Source of the DNA: Bacilli bacterium
GTDB taxonomy: Bacteria > Bacillota_I > Bacilli_A > ML615J-28 > CAG-698
Assembly (NCBI GenBank): GCA_016282055.1
Contig: JAEEJT010000099.1
Coordinates: 1-10,581, forward strand
Length of the DNA stretch: 10,581 nucleotides
Direction of reading: 5' to 3'
Below, in pieces: positions 1 through 5,832 of the stretch; position 1 is the first letter of the stretch, and every line of letters starts with the position of its first letter. The translations under genes and the position numbers were made by a program. The notes beneath the pieces are model-generated. The model saw only the letters and a list, made by a program, of their open reading frames with translations. It ran no database searches and was not told the DNA's origin.

Positions 1-49
1 ATCTTTATTATATCATATAATTTACAATAACAATATAGTTTTAAATAAA

Positions 50-367
50 TTATTTATAAAAAATAAATATATGTAAATTGAGATTAAAACAAGATAAATG
101 TATTAATAAATCATCATTAATTTCATAGTTAAATACCCATAAAAATAAATTATTTTTATTAATAATCATATCTTTTAAAAATATGATTTCTTTTAAATCT
201 TTTACAATAAATTCACTATTATAAATATAATTGCAAAAACTATTATAATATAAATTAACAAAGATATTGCTTATAATAAAGCACTCATCTTTATTATTAT
301 ACTTACAATTATTGCAATCAAAAATATGAAATAAAGAATCCAAAGTCCTGTTTTCCTTGCACTTCAT
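50..367 (-). CDS. Small cysteine-containing hypothetical protein
   Basis: A 105-residue protein that I do not recognise. The start is supported by a good Shine-Dalgarno, AGGTGAG at 373-379, five bases before the ATG. The N-terminal part holds closely spaced cysteines (Cys18, Cys21, Cys29, plus Cys3), in a pattern that could bind a metal, but it matches no named zinc-finger signature I know. The rest is rich in Ile, Phe, Asn and Tyr, with no clear membrane helix or signal peptide. It follows leuS on the same strand but lies beyond the leuS terminator, so it probably has its own start of transcription. Its DNA is visibly more AT-rich than leuS, which fits either a fast-evolving small gene or a chance frame. 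The good ribosome site is the main reason to keep it. Confidence 0.5.
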   Translation of the reverse strand: MKCKENRTLDSLFHIFDCNNCKYNNKDECFIISNIFVNLYYNSFCNYIYNSEFIVKDLKEIIFLKDMIINKNNLFLWVFNYEINDDLLIHLSCFNLNLHIFIFYK

Positions 368-388
368 CTATGCTCACCTATATTATAT

Positions 389-416
389 AATATACTTTTC
401 ACAAAATTGGTGCAAA
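389..416 (-). promoter_or_regulatory. Possible weak promoter for the small Cys-containing gene
   Basis: On the minus strand, TTTGCA (411-416) and TATATT (389-394) are 16 bases apart, which would give a leader of about 15 nt before the ATG at 367. A perfect TATAAT at 382-387 is also present, but it lies so close to the ribosome site that a transcript starting from it would have almost no leader. The element overlaps the T-tract of the leuS terminator. AT-rich DNA yields such matches by chance, so this is tentative. Confidence 0.3.
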
Positions 417-440
417 AAAGTCTTTCACATTGTGAAAGAC
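414..440 (-). terminator. Intrinsic terminator of leuS
   Basis: Positions 420-440 form a perfect 21-base palindrome (10-base arms GTCTTTCACA and TGTGAAAGAC around one base), which folds as an 8-bp or longer stem with a small loop. On the minus strand it is followed by six T residues (414-419). It begins five bases after the leuS stop codon, the classic place for rho-independent termination. No A-tract sits on the other side of the hairpin, so it should act mainly on minus-strand transcription. Confidence 0.9.
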
Positions 441-445
441 TAATT

Positions 446-2875
446 TTACATAACAATATTAACAATTTTTCCAGGAACAACGATTATTTTCTTTATAGAG
501 TTTGATTCAATAAATGATTTTACTTTTTCAGAAGATAATGCAACTTTTTCAATTTCTTCTTTTGTTGCATCATGACTTACTTCAATTTTATCTCTAGTTT
601 TACCATTAATAGAAACCATCATAGTAAGTAAATCATCTTTAGTTTTATTTAAATCAAACTTTGGCCATTTAGAATATACTAATGATTCATTCTTATTTAA
701 AATTGTTGAATAAAGTTCTTCTGTTATATGAGGACAAATTGGATTTAATAATTTTAAGAATCCATCTAAATATTCAAGTGGAACATTTTTAACTCTATAA
801 CATTCATTAATAAATATCATCATTTGACTTATAGCAACATTAAATCTTAATGTATCATAAGCATCAGTCACTTTCATAACAGTTTGGTGATAAATCTTTT
901 CAAGTTCTTTATTTTCTTCAACAATAACAGCTACATCATTATAAAGTCTATAAACGCGCTCTAAGAATCTTCTTGGTCCTTCAACTCCAGTTGTTGACCA
1001 AGGTTTTGTTGCATCAAGTGGACCCATAAACATCTCATACATTCTTAAAGTATCAGCACCATAATCCCTAACAACATCATCAGGGTTAATTACATTACCT
1101 TTTGATTTACTCATCTTTTCACCGTCAGTACCTAAAATCATACCTTGGTTAAATAATTTTTGGAATGGTTCTTTAGTTTTAACAACACCACAATCGTATA
1201 ATACTTTATGCCAGAATCTAGCATATAGTAAATGTAATACAGCATGTTCTGTTCCACCAATATATAAATCAACTGGTAACCAGTAATTAACAATATCTTG
1301 AACCTTAGGATCAGATAGATCTAAATATTCATCATTTTTAGCATTTCTTAGTAAATATCCAATATAATACCAACTACTACCAGCCCATTGAGGCATTGTG
1401 TTAGTTTCACGACGACCTTTAACACCATCTTCTCTAACAACATTTACCCAATCAGTCGCATTAGCTATAGGAGATTCACCAGTCTTACTTAATTCAATCT
1501 TTTTCATCTTAGGAAGTTCAAGAGGTAATTTTTCAAGTGGTAATACATCAATCTTACCATCTTCCCAAATAATAACTGGGAATGGTTCACCCCAATATCT
1601 TTGACGAGAAAAAATCCAATCTCTTAACTTGAAGTTAATAGATTTTTTACCAATCTTCTTTTCTTCTAAGAACTCAAGCATCTTATCAATAGCTTCTTGT
1701 TTATTTAAACCATCTAAGAATCCCGAATTAATATGAACACCATCACCAACAAAAGCTTCTTTAGTAATATCAACATCACCTTTTAAAACTTCAATAATTG
1801 GTAAATCAAATTTCTTAGCAAAAGCATAATCTCTTTCATCATGAGCAGGAACAGCCATAATAGCTCCAGTTCCATAACTATTTAATACATAATCACTAAT
1901 CCAAATAGGTAATTCCTTACCATTTACAGGGTTAATTGCATAACTTCCAGTAAAGCAACCTGTCTTATCTTTATTTAAATCAGTTCTTTCAAGATCTGAT
2001 TTACTCTTAGCATATTCAATATATTTATTAACATCATTATATTGTTCTTTTGTTGTAATCTTCTTAACAAGTGGATGTTCAGGAGATAGTATACAATATG
2101 TTACACCAAATAATGTATCACAACGAGTAGTAAAAACTGTAAAAGTTTCTTTAGAGTCTTTAATACTAAAGTTAACCTCAGCACCAACACTCTTACCAAT
2201 CCAGTTACGTTGCATATCTTTAACATTTTCAGGCCAATCAAGATCATCTAAATCTTGTAATAATCTATCAGCATATTTTGTAATCTTTAATACCCATTGT
2301 TTCATAGGTTTCTTAACAACAGGATATTCACCACGTTCAGAAACCATCTTACCGTCTTTATTTAAAACTTCTTCATTTGCAAGAACAGTACCTAATTCTT
2401 CACACCAATTAACTTCAATATCCTTAATTTCAGCTAATCCTTTTTCATATAACTTTGTAAAAATCCATTGAGTCCATTTATAATATTTAGGATCACAAGT
2501 AGCAATTTCTCTATTCCAGTCATATGATAAACCAAGACTTTTAATTTGTCTTTTGAAATTACTAATATTTTTGTAAGTGAAATCTTTAGGATCATTACCA
2601 GTATTAATAGCATATTGTTCAGCAGGTAATCCAAATGCATCCCATCCCATTGGATGAATTACATTATATCCACACATTCTTTTATATCTACTGATTATAT
2701 CTGTGGCAGTGTATCCTTCAGGATGACCAACATGTAAACCAGCTCCACTTGGATATGGAAACATATCTAATGCATAGAATTTTGGTTTTGTTGAATCAAC
2801 TTTACACTCAAAGATATTGTTCTTATCCCAATACTCTTGCCATTTTTTCTCAATCTCTATATGATTATAATCCAT
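446..2875 (-). CDS. leuS: Leucyl-tRNA synthetase (LeuRS)
   Basis: Charges tRNA-Leu with leucine in the cytoplasm, a class I aminoacyl-tRNA synthetase reaction. The protein has 809 residues, close to the usual bacterial size of about 800-860, and appears complete. Seen in order: the HIGH-type ATP site PYPSGAGLHVGH (residues 40-51); the CP1 editing domain (about 225-415) with its Thr-rich motif TTRCDTLFG (249-257) and the GTGAIMAVPAHDERD segment containing the Asp (346) typical of editing; the catalytic segment around 417-429 (RDWIFSRQRYWGE); the KMSKS loop GEKMSKSKGN (585-594); an anticodon-binding helical domain; and a small C-terminal domain ending VVPGKIVNIVM. The editing motif has Cys where many LeuRS have Pro. 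The start is fixed by GGAGGA at 2881-2886, five bases before the ATG. Monocistronic, with its own promoter and terminator. Confidence 0.98.
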   Translation of the reverse strand: MDYNHIEIEKKWQEYWDKNNIFECKVDSTKPKFYALDMFPYPSGAGLHVGHPEGYTATDIISRYKRMCGYNVIHPMGWDAFGLPAEQYAINTGNDPKDFTYKNISNFKRQIKSLGLSYDWNREIATCDPKYYKWTQWIFTKLYEKGLAEIKDIEVNWCEELGTVLANEEVLNKDGKMVSERGEYPVVKKPMKQWVLKITKYADRLLQDLDDLDWPENVKDMQRNWIGKSVGAEVNFSIKDSKETFTVFTTRCDTLFGVTYCILSPEHPLVKKITTKEQYNDVNKYIEYAKSKSDLERTDLNKDKTGCFTGSYAINPVNGKELPIWISDYVLNSYGTGAIMAVPAHDERDYAFAKKFDLPIIEVLKGDVDITKEAFVGDGVHINSGFLDGLNKQEAIDKMLEFLEEKKIGKKSINFKLRDWIFSRQRYWGEPFPVIIWEDGKIDVLPLEKLPLELPKMKKIELSKTGESPIANATDWVNVVREDGVKGRRETNTMPQWAGSSWYYIGYLLRNAKNDEYLDLSDPKVQDIVNYWLPVDLYIGGTEHAVLHLLYARFWHKVLYDCGVVKTKEPFQKLFNQGMILGTDGEKMSKSKGNVINPDDVVRDYGADTLRMYEMFMGPLDATKPWSTTGVEGPRRFLERVYRLYNDVAVIVEENKELEKIYHQTVMKVTDAYDTLRFNVAISQMMIFINECYRVKNVPLEYLDGFLKLLNPICPHITEELYSTILNKNESLVYSKWPKFDLNKTKDDLLTMMVSINGKTRDKIEVSHDATKEEIEKVALSSEKVKSFIESNSIKKIIVVPGKIVNIVM

Positions 2876-2915
2876 AACTATCCTCCATTATCAGAAGTTC
2901 ATTTTAATTTATATT

Positions 2916-2944
2916 ATTATACTACAAATCAATGTTTTTTTCAA
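2916..2944 (-). promoter_or_regulatory. Sigma-A-type promoter of leuS
   Basis: On the minus strand, TTGAAA (2939-2944) and a perfect TATAAT (2916-2921) are separated by exactly 17 bases. The predicted transcription start, near 2909, gives a leader of about 33 nt to the ATG at 2875, with GGAGGA in between. That is far too short for a T-box tRNA-sensing leader, a common control of leuS in Firmicutes. Confidence 0.8.
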
Positions 2945-2999
2945 GTTATAAAACCATTGATAATGTCACTATATAATATCATCAGTCATTATTTTATAT

Positions 3000-3047
3000 C
3001 AATTAAAAATTTATTACAAGACTTTTAATAAATATAATTTTTAATTG
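3000..3047. repeat. AT-rich inverted repeat in the leuS/udk-operon divergent region
   Basis: CAATTAAAAATT at 3000-3011 is matched by its perfect reverse complement AATTTTTAATTG at 3036-3047, with 24 bases between. Inside, TTATT (3011-3015) can pair with AATAA (3027-3031), which would extend the stem. The right arm overlaps the candidate -35 element of the plus-strand operon. It could be an operator or an extruded hairpin, or simply chance in this base composition. Confidence 0.4.
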
Positions 3048-3076
3048 AATAAAAATAAAAAATATGATACTATAAT
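3045..3076 (+). promoter_or_regulatory. Probable promoter of the membrane protein-udk operon
   Basis: TTGAAT at 3045-3050 serves as a -35 candidate. TATAAT at 3071-3076 lies 20 bases downstream, longer than ideal; a weaker TACTAT at 3068-3073 lies at the ideal 17. Transcription would start near 3080-3083, just ahead of the AGGAGGA ribosome site (3084-3090), so the leader is very short. The TTG of this -35 is also a potential start codon in frame with the downstream gene, but it is better read as promoter DNA. Confidence 0.5.
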
Positions 3077-3095
3077 ATTATATAGGAGGATTATT

Positions 3096-3365
3096 ATGGC
3101 TAGAAACAATTCAAATCATTTAGCTGGTTTACTTGCTGTAATTGGTATTATTTTTACTGCTGTATGTTACATTTTAGTTACAATTAGTGGTAGATTTGGT
3201 ATCTTATTACACATTGCTGAATTATGCTTATTATTTTCTGCAATTATCTCATCTTTAAAATATATTAGAGGATGTGAGATGTGGATTCAAATCCTTTACT
3301 GGATTTCAATTGGTGTAATTATTGTTCTTATTCTTAATAACTGGTTTGGCTGGTTCCATTTCTAA
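3096..3365 (+). CDS. Small three-helix membrane protein, function unknown
   Basis: An 89-residue protein with no family I recognise. After a short polar N-terminus (MARNNSNH) come three hydrophobic segments at about residues 9-30, 35-55 and 64-84, ending in a Trp/Phe-rich tail (NNWFGWFHF). It should therefore sit in the cytoplasmic membrane. There is no signal-peptide cleavage site or lipobox. The start at 3096 is chosen because AGGAGGA (3084-3090) lies five bases before it; an upstream in-frame TTG at 3045 would put the ribosome site and promoter inside the gene. Its stop codon is two bases before the udk ATG, so the two are co-transcribed and probably translationally coupled. The pairing with uridine kinase suggests, but does not show, a role linked to nucleoside supply. 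Confidence 0.85.
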   Translation: MARNNSNHLAGLLAVIGIIFTAVCYILVTISGRFGILLHIAELCLLFSAIISSLKYIRGCEMWIQILYWISIGVIIVLILNNWFGWFHF

Positions 3366-3367
3366 AA

Positions 3368-3979
3368 ATGGCAACAATAATTGGAATTGCTGGAGGAACT
3401 GCTTCTGGTAAAACAACTGTTGCAAGCAAAATATACGAAGCAACAAAACAAAAAGGATCAGTTGTAATGCTAAGATTAGATGATTATTATAAAAGTCATG
3501 ATGAAATGTCATTTGATGAAAGAAGGAAAATAAACTTTGATCATCCTGATGCATATGATGTTAATCTTTTAATAAGTCAAATAAAAGACTTATTAGATGG
3601 AAAATCAATCCAAAGACCAACATATGATTTTAATAATCATACAAGAAGCAATATTTATGAAACACTTTGTCCAGCAAATGTTATTATCATTGAAGGTATT
3701 ATGACCTTCGCAATCAAAGAAATAAGAGATTTATGCAATATTAAAATATTCGTTGATACACCAGATGATATTAGATTCATTAGAAGACTAGAAAGAGATA
3801 TCAAATATAGATCAAGAACATATGATAGTGTTATTAAACAATATCTTGATACAGTTAGACCTATGCATATGGCATTCGTAGAACCTTCTAAATGCTATAG
3901 TGATATTATTATTCCTACTGGTGGAGAAAATGAAATTGCAATAGATATTATTGTTTCAAAAATTACAAATTTATTATAA
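3368..3979 (+). CDS. udk: Uridine kinase (uridine/cytidine salvage)
   Basis: Phosphorylates uridine and cytidine to UMP and CMP in pyrimidine salvage, in the cytoplasm. At 203 residues it is near the family length of about 205-215. It shows the P-loop GGTASGKT (residues 9-16), the LDDYYKSHDEMSFDERRKINFDHPDA-type nucleoside-binding segment (about 37-62, with the DDYY Asp pair at 38-39), PTYDFNNHTR (84-93), the Walker-B-like IIIEGIM (106-112), and the Arg-rich lid region FIRRLERDIKYRSRT (137-151). The start at 3368 leaves the P-loop at its usual distance from the N-terminus. No proper Shine-Dalgarno precedes the ATG, so translation probably relies on ribosomes finishing the upstream membrane-protein gene two bases earlier. 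A strong hairpin follows the stop codon. Confidence 0.96.
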   Translation: MATIIGIAGGTASGKTTVASKIYEATKQKGSVVMLRLDDYYKSHDEMSFDERRKINFDHPDAYDVNLLISQIKDLLDGKSIQRPTYDFNNHTRSNIYETLCPANVIIIEGIMTFAIKEIRDLCNIKIFVDTPDDIRFIRRLERDIKYRSRTYDSVIKQYLDTVRPMHMAFVEPSKCYSDIIIPTGGENEIAIDIIVSKITNLL

Positions 3980-4012
3980 AAAAAAAAGTCCGATTATTAA
4001 TCGGACTTTTTT
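3978..4012. terminator. Bidirectional intrinsic terminator between udk and the lipoprotein gene
   Basis: AGTCCGATTA (3987-3996) and TAATCGGACT (3998-4007) are perfect 10-base arms. An A-tract at 3978-3987 and a T-tract at 4007-4012 flank them, so the RNA from either strand carries a GC-containing stem followed by U residues. It directly follows the udk stop codon (3977-3979) and overlaps the stop of the convergent lipoprotein gene (4011-4013), so one element closes both convergent units. Confidence 0.93.
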
Positions 4013-4934
4013 ATTTTTCATATTTTAAACCTAAGAATTCTAAACAATAAGATTTGTTTTTTTCTCTGATTGCACTCTTAGTTTCAATAGTAAATGATAA
4101 TACATTTAAATTATCATCAACTTTAACATATAAATTAAATTCATCAACACCAACTAAATTAAGATTATCACCATTATAATTTCTAATATCAAGAGTAAAT
4201 TTATACTCATTATTATTAAAACTACAAAGATTTAAATTTGTAAAGAATGAAGTATCAAATAAGAATTTGCAATCATCTTCAGTTATTGCTTTAAAATTAA
4301 ATTCTTGTTTTGTTGTAACACCATCAAATTCAATATAAATATCAAGATCTTCAGTAGATTCAATACCATTTACATTCATCTTAACTCCAGTTTCATCAAC
4401 ATAAAAATAGTCAGTACCATTAGAGTATGAAATTAATTCATAATAAGCTCCACTACTAGCTTCTTTATATGATAAATTTGCTAAACTAGACTTTGTTGAA
4501 TCAGTAAATGTAAATTTAATCTTTATTTCATTACTTGATTCATAAGTACTATAAATAGATTGTAATTTTTCTTTAACATTAAATTCAGGAATAACATTAG
4601 ATTTAACGTTAACAACAAACGAACAAGTTGCATCACCTTTATTTGCAGTAATTGTTATAGTTGATGTTCCAACTCCTAAAGCATTTAACTTAGCCCCATC
4701 AACACTAACAACATTTTGATTACTACTTGTAATAGTAACATCTTTATTTGTTGCATTACTTGGTGTAATAGTATAATTAACAGTAAACTCATCACCTAAT
4801 GTTAATTCTACGTTTTCTTGTTCTACTTCGATATTACTAATATTAATTTCTTCATTATCTTTTTTAAATAAATCACAACTAATAAAGAAGAAACTTAATA
4901 CTAAAACTACTAAAACTTTTAATATATTCTTCAT
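4011..4934 (-). CDS. Surface lipoprotein with BIG2 Ig-like domain
   Basis: A 307-residue predicted lipoprotein displayed on the outer face of the membrane. Residues 1-20 form a lipoprotein signal: MKN followed by a hydrophobic core and FFISC, with Cys20 as the expected lipidated residue, then a charged linker (DLFKKDNEE). Residues about 32-110 match the bacterial Ig-like BIG2 pattern: VELTLGDEFTVNYTITPSNA, then SSNQNVVSV, then LGVGTSTITITA, ending in a final strand. Residues about 115-307 form a second, beta-rich region that I cannot assign; alternating strands such as DYFYVDETGVKMNVNG faintly recall LolA/LppX-type lipoproteins. The start is supported by AGGAG at 4940-4944, five bases before the ATG. 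A near-consensus promoter lies directly upstream, so it can be expressed apart from the rluA-family operon, although read-through is possible. Ligand and role are unknown. Confidence 0.9.
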   Translation of the reverse strand: MKNILKVLVVLVLSFFFISCDLFKKDNEEINISNIEVEQENVELTLGDEFTVNYTITPSNATNKDVTITSSNQNVVSVDGAKLNALGVGTSTITITANKGDATCSFVVNVKSNVIPEFNVKEKLQSIYSTYESSNEIKIKFTFTDSTKSSLANLSYKEASSGAYYELISYSNGTDYFYVDETGVKMNVNGIESTEDLDIYIEFDGVTTKQEFNFKAITEDDCKFLFDTSFFTNLNLCSFNNNEYKFTLDIRNYNGDNLNLVGVDEFNLYVKVDDNLNVLSFTIETKSAIREKNKSYCLEFLGLKYEK

Positions 4935-4960
4935 ATAATCTCCTACTTAAAACTATAACT

Positions 4961-4989
4961 ATTATAATATAATCTATCTAATTAGTCAA
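4961..4989 (-). promoter_or_regulatory. Near-consensus sigma-A promoter of the lipoprotein gene
   Basis: On the minus strand, TTGACT (4984-4989) and TATAAT (4961-4966) are spaced 17 bases apart, differing from the ideal hexamers at a single base. Transcription would start near 4954, about 20 nt before the ATG. The -35 hexamer overlaps the stop codon of the upstream pseudouridine synthase gene (4982-4984). No terminator hairpin is visible between the two genes. Confidence 0.8.
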
Positions 4990-5821
4990 TTATATTATCA
5001 AAATTAGCGTCATTCTCTATACAAATAAGTTTATTTGTAAAAGGATCAACATATTCTAAATAATAACAATGTAAGTATAATCTTTTATCATCATGACCAT
5101 ATAATTTATCACCAACTAATGGATGATTTAAATAACTGAAATGAACTCTAATTTGATGAGTTCTACCAGTTATTAAATTAATATCAACTAAACTTCTATT
5201 TTTATTTTCTTTTATAACTTTATATTCAGTTATAGCTTCTTTTCCATCAGAACTAACTATTCTTTTAATACTACCAACTTGTTCTCTTCTAATTGGCAAA
5301 TTAATAACTCCTTCTTTTTCATCAAGAGTTCCTTCAATAATAGCTTTATATTTCTTTTTTATAATCTTTTCATTAGTAAGTTTAAAATGAGTAAGTCCAT
5401 CTTTAGCAATAATCATTAATCCACTTGTTGAAAAATCAAGTCTTGTTACAACATGTACATTAGAATTAATACTATTCTTATTAAAGTACGATTTAACATA
5501 ACTAACAATATTATCTTCAAAATGTTTATGACTTGGCTGACTACTAATATTAAATGGCTTATTTATGATTAATACATGATTATCTTCATATATAATATCT
5601 AAATTGAAATCCTTACTAACTAAATCATCATTTGTATCTTCATTATATTCTAAAGTAATTAAATCACCTTTTTTAATCTCATAATAGTTTTTACAAACAT
5701 TATTATTTATCATCATTGTACCATAGAGTTTTACTCTTTTTAAAAATCTTTTTGATAAATTTAAAGTATTTAAATATTCTTTTAAAATACCATTATAATC
5801 AGATACAAATTCAAGTTTCAT
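4982..5821 (-). CDS. RluA-family RNA pseudouridine synthase
   Basis: Converts uridine to pseudouridine in rRNA or tRNA; the exact target cannot be told from sequence. The 279 residues are normal for a short RluA/RluD-type enzyme. Residues about 10-60 look like a degenerate S4-type RNA-binding domain. The catalytic core follows: the IIYEDNHVLIINKP entry motif (76-89), the active-site motif TRLDFSTSG (126-134) with the expected catalytic Asp129, and GRTHQIRVHF with LVGDKLYG (219-241). The residue before RLD is Thr126, where RluA members most often have His or Asn. The start has an AAAGGTG-type ribosome site five bases upstream. The gene begins 11 nt after the stop of the ComEC-like gene, so it is the last gene of that operon. 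Confidence 0.92.
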   Translation of the reverse strand: MKLEFVSDYNGILKEYLNTLNLSKRFLKRVKLYGTMMINNNVCKNYYEIKKGDLITLEYNEDTNDDLVSKDFNLDIIYEDNHVLIINKPFNISSQPSHKHFEDNIVSYVKSYFNKNSINSNVHVVTRLDFSTSGLMIIAKDGLTHFKLTNEKIIKKKYKAIIEGTLDEKEGVINLPIRREQVGSIKRIVSSDGKEAITEYKVIKENKNRSLVDINLITGRTHQIRVHFSYLNHPLVGDKLYGHDDKRLYLHCYYLEYVDPFTNKLICIENDANFDNIID

Positions 5822-5832
5822 TTTTACACCTT

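Noticed and set aside
1..49. Search for a terminator or gene start after the small Cys-containing gene
   Set aside because: AT-rich sequence with no stable hairpin, ribosome site or reading frame that I can support.
1398..1604. Plus-strand reading frame inside leuS
   Set aside because: Wholly antisense to the conserved catalytic region of LeuRS, with no ribosome site.
2434..2640. Second minus-strand frame inside leuS
   Set aside because: Lies in an alternative frame of a well-conserved part of leuS; low-complexity Leu/Ile-rich product.
2837..3028. Plus-strand reading frame of 63 codons over the leuS start and intergenic region
   Set aside because: No ribosome site, overlaps the leuS 5' end and its promoter on the other strand, and the protein is a Tyr/Ile/Asn/His-rich string typical of AT-rich non-coding DNA.
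3045..3095. N-terminal extension of the small membrane protein from a TTG start
   Set aside because: The extension would run through the -10 region and the AGGAGGA ribosome site; the ATG at 3096 with ideal spacing is a far better start.
3306..3554. Minus-strand frame opposite the start of udk
   Set aside because: Antisense to the P-loop region of uridine kinase and without a ribosome site; a shadow frame.
4935..4981. Possible terminator between the RluA-family gene and the lipoprotein gene
   Set aside because: Only loose A/T self-complementarity and no GC-containing stem followed by T residues; a promoter explains the region better.
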